A stretch of 64,000 bases of DNA, from the NCBI RefSeq assembly GCF_050789285.1, contig NZ_JBOUVX010000003.1, positions 558,001 through 622,000 on the forward strand, in the 5' to 3' direction. The notes below the pieces were generated by a model. That model was not told the origin of the DNA. It saw only the letters and a program-made list of their open reading frames with translations, and did no database searches. The position numbers and the translations under genes were made by a program. This document shows, piece by piece, positions 35,513 to 42,556 of the stretch. Position 1 is the first letter of the stretch. Each line of letters opens with the position of its first letter. The stretch is from CAVPWP01 sp050789285 (GTDB taxonomy: Bacteria > Pseudomonadota > Alphaproteobacteria > Rhodobacterales > Rhodobacteraceae).

Positions 35513-36154
35513 TTGGACACGGTCAAATTCACCGCGATGAAGGATGGCGACAAGGACGACTACGACCTTCTCGCCCGGCACGAGCATGCGCATGTGGCGG
35601 GCACGGGCGACCGGCTTCTCAAGGCGCTTGTCGAGCTTGACGAAAGCTTCTCGGGCTACCGCATCACACGTCTTGGGCATTGCCTCCAGTCCGCGACGCG
35701 GGCCTGGCGGGACGGCGCGGACACCGATTGGGTGGTGGCGGCCCTTCTTCATGATATCGGCGACATCCATGCGCCCCACAATCACGACGAATATGCCGCG
35801 ACGATCCTGAAGCCCTTCGTGCGCGAGCAATGCACCTGGGTGGTCGAGAAGCACGGCGACTTCCAGCTTCTCTATTACGGTCAGCACGTCGGTGCCGATC
35901 CAGACAAGCGATCGCGCCACGCGGGCCACCGCTATTTCGACGACTGCGCCGCGTTCTGCGAGCGCTGGGATCAGGCAAGCTTCGATCCCGACTACGCCAC
36001 GCTGCCCGTCGATTTCTTCCGGCCGATGGTGGCCGAGGTCTTCGCCCGCACGCCCTACGACCCCGGCGTGATCCGGCCGGGCGTCCGGGTGCCCTTGGGG
36101 GACGCGGACGCGGCGCGCGAACGAGCGGCGCGGGACGACAGCCCCAATTCTTGA
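35513..36154 (+). CDS. HD-domain protein related to PhnZ-type diiron oxygenases
   Basis: 213 aa from a TTG start; the TTG is favoured over the ATG at 35537 by a GGGG-type site and by the N-terminal V-x-FTxMxDG motif that I recognise from relatives. The segment RITRLGHCLQSATRAWRDGAD..VVAALLHDIGD parallels PhnZ. All presumed iron ligands align: His56, His80-Asp81, His91, His114, Asp153. The PhnZ lid pair Tyr24/Glu27 is not conserved (Phe and Tyr instead). PhnZ and TmpB oxidatively cleave phosphonates, TmpB yielding glycine betaine. A new oxygenase acting on a carnitine-pathway compound is possible; a phosphohydrolase is the alternative. Confidence 0.75.
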   Translation: MDTVKFTAMKDGDKDDYDLLARHEHAHVAGTGDRLLKALVELDESFSGYRITRLGHCLQSATRAWRDGADTDWVVAALLHDIGDIHAPHNHDEYAATILKPFVREQCTWVVEKHGDFQLLYYGQHVGADPDKRSRHAGHRYFDDCAAFCERWDQASFDPDYATLPVDFFRPMVAEVFARTPYDPGVIRPGVRVPLGDADAARERAARDDSPNS

Positions 36155-36193
36155 AGAATGACCCCATGGGGGTCGGACGAAGGACGAACGGAC

Positions 36194-37621
36194 ATGGCAC
36201 GCAAGGCGGCAATCGTGGGCGGCGGGGTGATCGGCGGCGGCTGGGCCGCGCGGTTCCTTCTCAACGGCTGGGACGTGGCGGTCTTCGACCCCGACCCCGA
36301 GGCCGAACGCAAGATCGGCGAGGTTCTGGCAAATGCCCGACGCAGCCTGCCCGCGCTTTATGACCGGGCGCTGCCGCCCGAGGGTCGGCTGGGTTTCCAC
36401 GCCACGGTCGAAGCCACGGTCGCGGGGGCCGACTGGGTCCAGGAAAGCGTGCCCGAGCGGCTGGACATCAAGCACCGCGTCTTTGCCCAGATCATGGCCG
36501 CCGCGCCGGCCGAGGCGATCATCGGCTCGTCCACTTCGGGCTTCAAGCCATCGGAACTGAACGAAAAAGGCGCGCGGGCGGTCGTCGCGCACCCGTTCAA
36601 CCCGGTCTACCTGTTGCCGCTGATCGAGCTTGTGGGCGATGCCGCGACCTGCGCCCGCGCGGCCGAGGTGCTGCGCGGGATCGGGATGTTCCCGCTTCAT
36701 GTCAAAAAGGAGATCGATGCCCATATCGCCGACCGCTTCCTCGAATCCGTCTGGCGCGAGGCGCTGTGGCTGGTGAAGGACGGGATCGCCACCACCGAGG
36801 AAATCGACGAATCGATCCGCATGGGCTTCGGGCTTCGCTGGGCGCAGATGGGCCTGTTCGAGACCTACCGCATCGCCGGCGGCGAGGCGGGGATGGAGCA
36901 TTTCATGGCGCAGTTCGGGCCCTGTCTGAGCTGGCCCTGGTCGCGGCTGACCGACGTGCCGGAATTCAACGACGATCTGGTGACGCTGATCGCCTCGCAG
37001 TCGGACGCGCAATCGGGGCATCGCACGATCCGCGAACTCGAACGGCTGCGCGACGACAACCTTGTCGGCATCCTGCGCGCCCTGCGGCACACGCGATCGG
37101 GCGCCGGCGGCGTGCTTGTCGCGCACGAGGCCACCCTGCCCCCGCCCGCGCCGGTCGATCTTCCGGTGACGGTCGACCGGCAAGTGCCGGTGACCTGGAC
37201 CGATTACAACGGCCACATGAACGAGGCGCATTACCTCGAGATCGGGGCGCAGGCCTCGGACCGGTTCATGGAGATGATCGGGGCCGACGCCGCCTATATC
37301 GCCTCGGGCAAGAGCTATTTCACCGTCGAGAACCACCTGCGCTACCTTGCCGAGGTGATGGCGGGCGACCGGCTGACGGTGACGACGCAGGTGCTGGGCG
37401 GGGGCGGCAAGAAGCTGCACCTTTTCCATCGCATCGCGCGCGCCGACGGGACGCTGGCCGCGACGATGGAGACGCTGCTTCTGCACACCGACCTGACCAC
37501 GCGCCGGTCCTGCCCGCCCGAGCCCGGGGTCGAGGCGGCGCTGGCGCACCATGTCCGCGCCCACGCCGGGCTGCCGCGCCCCGAGGGTGCGGGACGCGCG
37601 ATCGGACAGCCGGTCGGGTGA
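36194..37621 (+). CDS. lcdH: Bifunctional carnitine 3-dehydrogenase / betainyl-CoA thioesterase
   Basis: 475-aa fusion. Residues 1-315 are an L-carnitine dehydrogenase of the 3-hydroxyacyl-CoA-dehydrogenase superfamily: NAD site VGGGVIGGGWAARF, catalytic Ser in STSGF, His133 (AHPFNP) and Glu145. Residues about 322-455 are a hotdog thioesterase (VTWTDYNGHMNEAHY, Asp337 as likely catalyst). In Pseudomonas these are the separate proteins CdhA and CdhB; fused forms are known from rhizobia. The enzyme oxidises carnitine to 3-dehydrocarnitine and hydrolyses betainyl-CoA, the BKACE product, to glycine betaine. The start at 36194 begins the Rossmann fold; 40 bp separate it from the HD gene. Confidence 0.9.
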   Translation: MARKAAIVGGGVIGGGWAARFLLNGWDVAVFDPDPEAERKIGEVLANARRSLPALYDRALPPEGRLGFHATVEATVAGADWVQESVPERLDIKHRVFAQIMAAAPAEAIIGSSTSGFKPSELNEKGARAVVAHPFNPVYLLPLIELVGDAATCARAAEVLRGIGMFPLHVKKEIDAHIADRFLESVWREALWLVKDGIATTEEIDESIRMGFGLRWAQMGLFETYRIAGGEAGMEHFMAQFGPCLSWPWSRLTDVPEFNDDLVTLIASQSDAQSGHRTIRELERLRDDNLVGILRALRHTRSGAGGVLVAHEATLPPPAPVDLPVTVDRQVPVTWTDYNGHMNEAHYLEIGAQASDRFMEMIGADAAYIASGKSYFTVENHLRYLAEVMAGDRLTVTTQVLGGGGKKLHLFHRIARADGTLAATMETLLLHTDLTTRRSCPPEPGVEAALAHHVRAHAGLPRPEGAGRAIGQPVG

Positions 37622-37625
37622 CGCC

Positions 37626-39170
37626 TCAGAAGTGGATGTTGTAGGCCCCGCGCACCGCGCGGTCGATGTCCGAGGCCACCTGGCAGGGCGCCTGCGACAG
37701 GATCGCGTCGGTGCGCGCCATGGCGCGGTCCATGAGGCCGGGGCGGCCGGCCTCGACCCATTCCTTGGGACTCATCCGGTTGCCGACCTTGGGATAGACG
37801 TATTCCGTCTCCATCAGGCGCAGCGTCTGGTCGGCGCCAAGATAGTGGCCCGGACCGCCAAGGCAGACGTCCTTCATCACCTCGATCGAGACGCTGTCCT
37901 CGGTCACCTCGATCCCGCGCACGCAGCGCAGGACCTGCCCGATGATGTCGTCGCCCAGCACAAGGCTGGGCAGGCAGAAACCCAGAAGCGAAGCATGCAT
38001 GCCGGCGGATTCGTAGACCAGGTTCAGGCCCGACAGACCGGCCAGAAGGTTGGTGATGCCCTGCTCCCAGCCCGCCTGCATGTCGGGCAGCTTGCTGTCC
38101 GAGATGCCGCCGGCGGCGCCGCCCGGCAGGCCGTAGAACTGATGCATCTGCGCGCAGCCCGCCGACAGCAGGCCAAGCTCGGCCGACCCGCCCGACATCG
38201 CGCCGGTGCGCAGGTCGCAGACGAAGGGCCAGGTGCCGAAGATCGCGGGATGGCCGGGCTTCATCGCGTTCACATAGACGACGCCCGACAGGCACTCGGC
38301 CACGGCCTGCACGATAGTGGTGGCCAGTGGCGCGGGCGCCGTCGCCCCCGCCTGCCCGGCCGACAGCAGAAGCACCGGCATGCCGGCGCGCACGCAGTGC
38401 TCCATCGTGATGCAGCTTTCCTCGGCGAACTTCATCGGCGGCACGACGAAGCAGTTCGAGTTCGACACGAAGGGCCGGGCGCGCCAGGCCTCTTCGCCGC
38501 CGGCGACCATGTGGATCAGCTCCATGCAGCCGGCGAAATGGCCGGGCTCGGAGAAGGACGTGCCGACATGCTTGGTCGTGCCCGACAGACAGGCGTAAAG
38601 CGTGTTCACGTCCATGTCGTAGTTGTCGGTCACGTCGCGGCAGACCATGGTGCGCTGGAAGAAGTGGATGTTGTCGAGGTGATGGGCAAGGCGCGCGGCG
38701 TCATAGAGGTCGCGCGCGGTGGAGTCGCGGTAGTTCCCCGTCACGGGATCGACGATGTGCACCGCCGCGCCGGCCGTGCCGAAATGAACGCGCGTGCCCG
38801 ACAGATGAAGATCGTAGGCCGGGTCGCGCCCGTGCAGCGTGAGGTCGCGCGCCGCCACCGCCAGCATGTCCTCGACCAGGGCGCGGGGAAAGCGGATGCG
38901 CCCGTCGTCGCCCAGGATCGCGCCCGCGCCGGTCAGGATCTCGACGCCGGAGGCCGGGGCATTGGCCAGCCCGATCACCTCGAGCGCCTGAAGCGCCGCC
39001 TCGTGGATGCGCAGGACGTCGGCTTCGGACAGGGGCCTGTACTGCCCGCCCGACATGCCCGCCCGCACCGCGCGCTGCGCCTCGGGTTTGGCCGCTGCCC
39101 GCGCCGCCATCTGCGCCGCCCGACCGCCCGTCCGCCGTGGCCGTGCCACCTGTTCCACCGATCCGCTCAT
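37626..39170 (-). CDS. MttB-family (non-pyrrolysine) methyltransferase
   Basis: 514-aa member of the trimethylamine methyltransferase superfamily (COG5598). The frame is intact with no internal amber codon, so it is a non-pyrrolysine type like MtgB (glycine betaine) and MtcB (carnitine). No corrinoid protein or reductive activase is nearby, yet such partners are needed for known members. It overlaps the FAD dehydrogenase gene by 4 bp and ends 5 bp from the convergent lcdH, so it shares a transcript with the demethylation genes. Best inference: demethylation of glycine betaine or another quaternary amine. Confidence 0.8.
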   Translation of the reverse strand: MSGSVEQVARPRRTGGRAAQMAARAAAKPEAQRAVRAGMSGGQYRPLSEADVLRIHEAALQALEVIGLANAPASGVEILTGAGAILGDDGRIRFPRALVEDMLAVAARDLTLHGRDPAYDLHLSGTRVHFGTAGAAVHIVDPVTGNYRDSTARDLYDAARLAHHLDNIHFFQRTMVCRDVTDNYDMDVNTLYACLSGTTKHVGTSFSEPGHFAGCMELIHMVAGGEEAWRARPFVSNSNCFVVPPMKFAEESCITMEHCVRAGMPVLLLSAGQAGATAPAPLATTIVQAVAECLSGVVYVNAMKPGHPAIFGTWPFVCDLRTGAMSGGSAELGLLSAGCAQMHQFYGLPGGAAGGISDSKLPDMQAGWEQGITNLLAGLSGLNLVYESAGMHASLLGFCLPSLVLGDDIIGQVLRCVRGIEVTEDSVSIEVMKDVCLGGPGHYLGADQTLRLMETEYVYPKVGNRMSPKEWVEAGRPGLMDRAMARTDAILSQAPCQVASDIDRAVRGAYNIHF

Positions 39171-41611
39171 GCGCGTACCCTCTCTGCCTTTGGGTCATAC
39201 ATCGGCGCAAGACTTGCCACCGCCGCGTGGCGCCTTCCGGCAATCTCGATCTGATAGTCCGAGGCAAGGACCTCGTCCGCCGTCTCGCCGGCGCAAGGCA
39301 CGTAGCCAAGGCCGATCGCCCCGCCCAAGGCGTGCCCGTAGTTGCCCGAGGTCACGATCGACACGATCTTCCCGTCGCGCACGACCGCCTCGTTGTGAAA
39401 GAGCATCGGTTCGGGGTCGGTCAGCCGGAATTGCAGAAGTCGGCGCTGAAGCCCCGCTTCGCGCTTGCGCAGCACCGCATCGCGTCCGATGAAGTTGCCC
39501 TTCCCCGTCCGCACCGCGAAGCCAAGACCGGCCTCGAGAACGTGGTCCTCGTCGGTGATGTCGTGGCCGAAATGGCGGAAGGCCTTCTCGATGCGGCAGC
39601 TGTCCAGCGTGTGAATGCCGCAGAGCGTCAGACCCATGGGATCGCCCGCCTCGACCAGGGCTTCGAAGACATGCGCCGCCTGGTCGGTGGACACGTAGAT
39701 CTCCCACCCAAGCTCGCCCACATAGCTGATGCGGTGGGCCCGGGCCAGACCCATACCGATCTCGATTTCCCGTGCGGTGCCAAAGGGATGCGCGGCGTTT
39801 CCGAAGTCGTTGGGACTGACCGCACGCATCAGGTCGCGCGCCTTCGGACCCATGAGGCAGAACACCGCCTCGGATGCAGTCACGTCGGTGACCACCGCGA
39901 AGGCGCCGTTCAGATGGTCCTTAACCCAGGCGATGTCGCGGCGCAGCGTGGCGCCGGGGACGACCAGAAGGAAGGCCGTCTCGGACAGGCGCGTGATCGT
40001 CAGGTCGCTTTCGATTCCGCCCCGGTCGTTCAGCATCTGGGTATAGACGATGCCGCCGGGCTCGACGTCGACATCGTTGGCGCAAAGCTTCTGCAGAAGC
40101 GCGCAGGCGTCGCGCCCCTCGACCCGGATCTTCCCGAACGAGGTCATGTCGAAAAGCCCAAGTCCGGTGCGCACGGCCATGTGTTCGGCCCGCTGGTTGT
40201 CGAACCAGTTCTGTCGGCCCCAGTCGTATTGGTATTCGCGCTCCTGCCCGGGGGCGGCGAACCAGTTCGCTCGCTCCCATCCCGCGACCTCGCCGAAGAC
40301 GGCGCCGCGCGCCTTGAGATGCTCGTGCACGGGGCTGCGGCGGACGCCGCGCGCGGTCGCGACCTGGCGGTAGGGGAAATGATCGGCGTAAAGCAGCCCA
40401 AGCGTTTCGGTCACGCGTTCCTTCAGGTAGCGGCGGTTCTTCTGGAAGGGCTGGGCGCGGCGGATATCGACCTCCCACAGGTCGAAGGGCGGCGCGCCTT
40501 CGGTGATCCAGTGCGCCAGCGCCATGCCCGCGCCCCCCGACGACACGATCCCGATCGAGTTGTAGCCGGCCGCGATCCAGTAGCCCCTGAGCTCGGGCGC
40601 CTCGCCCAGATAGTAGCGGTCGTCGGGGGTGAAGCTTTCAGGGCCGTTGAAGAAGGTGTGGATGCCCGCGTCCGCCAGCATCGGCATCCGGTTGACGGCG
40701 GCTTCGAGGATCGGCTCGAAATGCTCGAAATCCTCGGGCAGGCTGTCGAAGCAGAAATCGGCGGGGATGCCGTCCATGCCCCAGGGCTTGGCCACGGGCT
40801 CGAAGGCGCCCAGCATCATCTTGCCGGCGTCGGACTTGTAGTAGGCGCATTCATCCGGCACGCGAAGAACGGGCAGATGCCCAAGCCCGTCAATGGGTTC
40901 GGTCACGAGATAGAAGTGCTCGCACGCATGAAGCGGCAGTGTCACGCCGGACCGACCGGCAAGCTCGCGCCCCCACATGCCGCCGCAGTTCACCACCACC
41001 TCGGCCGCGATGTGGCCCTTGTCGTCGCCCGCGATCCAGTCGACCCCGGTGACCCGGCGGCCGTCGTCGGTGACGGCCAGAACCTCGACATCCTCGAGGA
41101 TCGTGGCCCCGGCCATGCGCGCGCCCTTGGCCAGCGCCATGGCGATGTTGGCCGGATCGCACTGACCGTCGAGCGGCAGGTGCACCGCGCCGGTCACGCC
41201 TTCGACATTCAGGTGCGGATACATCGCGGTGACCTCGGCCGGACCCACCTCGTGCACCTCGACGCCGAAGGCGCGGGCAAGCGTGGCCTGCCGCAGCAGT
41301 TCTTCCCGCCGCGCCTCGGTCAGCGCGACCGAGATCGAGCCCACCTGCCGCATCCCCGTGGCGATGCCGGTCTCGGCCTCGAGCCGGACATAGAGATCGG
41401 CGGAATACTTCGCCAGGCGCGTCATGTTCTGGCTGCCGCGCAACTGCCCGATCAGCCCGGCGGCGTGCCACGTCGTGCCCGAGGTCAGCTTGCGCCGTTC
41501 CAGCAGGACGATGTCGGTCCAGCCCGCCTTGGCAAGGTGATAGGCGACCGAACAGCCCGAGACGCCGCCACCGATGATCACGACACGGGCATGGGTCGGG
41601 GGCAGCGTCAT
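39167..41611 (-). CDS. FAD-dependent dimethylglycine/sarcosine dehydrogenase with GcvT domain
   Basis: 814-aa DMGDH-type protein. The N-terminal FAD oxidase domain opens VVIIGGGVSGCSVAYHLAKAGW; the flavin-attachment region is SGTTWHAAGLIGQ. A linker (VHEHLKARGAVFGEVAGWERANWF) leads to a C-terminal GcvT/aminomethyltransferase domain (DMTSFGKIRVEG..., ISYVGELGWEIY) that binds tetrahydrofolate and takes the released C1 unit as methylene-THF. Oxidative demethylation of dimethylglycine or sarcosine is expected. It is the twin of the 42557-45001 gene, the two flanking a homocysteine methyltransferase. Confidence 0.87.
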   Translation of the reverse strand: MTLPPTHARVVIIGGGVSGCSVAYHLAKAGWTDIVLLERRKLTSGTTWHAAGLIGQLRGSQNMTRLAKYSADLYVRLEAETGIATGMRQVGSISVALTEARREELLRQATLARAFGVEVHEVGPAEVTAMYPHLNVEGVTGAVHLPLDGQCDPANIAMALAKGARMAGATILEDVEVLAVTDDGRRVTGVDWIAGDDKGHIAAEVVVNCGGMWGRELAGRSGVTLPLHACEHFYLVTEPIDGLGHLPVLRVPDECAYYKSDAGKMMLGAFEPVAKPWGMDGIPADFCFDSLPEDFEHFEPILEAAVNRMPMLADAGIHTFFNGPESFTPDDRYYLGEAPELRGYWIAAGYNSIGIVSSGGAGMALAHWITEGAPPFDLWEVDIRRAQPFQKNRRYLKERVTETLGLLYADHFPYRQVATARGVRRSPVHEHLKARGAVFGEVAGWERANWFAAPGQEREYQYDWGRQNWFDNQRAEHMAVRTGLGLFDMTSFGKIRVEGRDACALLQKLCANDVDVEPGGIVYTQMLNDRGGIESDLTITRLSETAFLLVVPGATLRRDIAWVKDHLNGAFAVVTDVTASEAVFCLMGPKARDLMRAVSPNDFGNAAHPFGTAREIEIGMGLARAHRISYVGELGWEIYVSTDQAAHVFEALVEAGDPMGLTLCGIHTLDSCRIEKAFRHFGHDITDEDHVLEAGLGFAVRTGKGNFIGRDAVLRKREAGLQRRLLQFRLTDPEPMLFHNEAVVRDGKIVSIVTSGNYGHALGGAIGLGYVPCAGETADEVLASDYQIEIAGRRHAAVASLAPMYDPKAERVRA

Positions 41612-41658
41612 GTCGGGCGTCTCGTATCATGGGGGGTGTCGAACGGGCGGCGCATGGC

Positions 41659-42555
41659 TCAGACGATCCTGTGGCCGGCGGCTTCGAGGGCGCGGCGCAG
41701 GGCGGCAATATGCGCGGGCCCGGTCTCGCAGCAGCCGCCGACGATGGTGGCGCCCATGCCGACCCAGGCCATGACGTGCCGGGCATAGGCCTCGGGTGTC
41801 AGGTCCTCGCGCGCCGAAAGCGCATCGACGGTGGGCTTGTCTTGCAGGAATTCCTTGGTGATCCGGGTGAAACCGTTTGCATAGGCGCCGAAGGGGAGCC
41901 CTGCGTCCTTCATGGCGGCAAGGGCGGCGGGCATCGCCTCGGGTGCCGAACAGTTGGCAAGGATCGCCGCCGCCCCGCCCGACTTCGCCAGGGCCGCCGC
42001 TTCGGCCACCGGTTCGCCCGAGCGCAGGCGCGACCCATCCTCGTCGTCGACCGTGACCGACAGCCAGACCGGCTTGCCCGCTGCAAGCGCGCCCTCCAGC
42101 ACGGCGCGGGCATGGGCAAGCGAGGCGACGGTCTCGCACAGAAGAAAGTCGACCGAGGGGCCCAGAAGGCGGGCGATCTCGGCGTACTTCGCAACGGCCT
42201 CGGCGTGCGGCGGGTGCCTGTCGGGGCGGTAGCTGGCCACAAGAGGGCCGATGCTGCCCGCGATGCGGCCGCCATGCGCCGCGCGGCGCGAGGCTGTCGC
42301 CTCGTCAAGCGCCTGCGCATGCAGGTCCGCGAAGCGGCCCTCGAACCCCGTGCCCTCCAGTCGGTCGTGGTGGACGCAGTAGGTGTTGGTCGTGGCGACG
42401 GTCGCGCCGGCGGTGAAATAGTCGTCGTGGACCGCGCGCACGAGGCCGGGATGCTCCATCATCACCGTCGTCGACCACAGCGGTGTCGGCCGGTCGCCCG
42501 CGCGGTGGATCAACTCCTGCCCCATGCCGCCGTCGAGAAGGACGATGTCGGTCAT
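41659..42555 (-). CDS. Homocysteine S-methyltransferase family protein, betaine-type (BHMT-like) candidate
   Basis: 298-aa Zn-dependent TIM-barrel methyltransferase. Zn cysteines are visible as ANCSAPEA and the paired GGCCETGPAHI. The opening ILLDGGMGQEL is the family norm. The ATG at 42555 begins the domain and lies 1 bp after the upstream stop. Between two dimethylglycine-type dehydrogenases, it plausibly transfers a methyl group from glycine betaine to homocysteine, giving methionine and dimethylglycine; S-methylmethionine or dimethylsulfoniopropionate as donor is the alternative. Confidence 0.82.
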   Translation of the reverse strand: MTDIVLLDGGMGQELIHRAGDRPTPLWSTTVMMEHPGLVRAVHDDYFTAGATVATTNTYCVHHDRLEGTGFEGRFADLHAQALDEATASRRAAHGGRIAGSIGPLVASYRPDRHPPHAEAVAKYAEIARLLGPSVDFLLCETVASLAHARAVLEGALAAGKPVWLSVTVDDEDGSRLRSGEPVAEAAALAKSGGAAAILANCSAPEAMPAALAAMKDAGLPFGAYANGFTRITKEFLQDKPTVDALSAREDLTPEAYARHVMAWVGMGATIVGGCCETGPAHIAALRRALEAAGHRIV

Positions 42556-42556
42556 G

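Noticed and set aside
37626..39170. Pyrrolysine-type MttB
   Set aside because: The frame contains no internal TAG; it is a non-pyrrolysine member.
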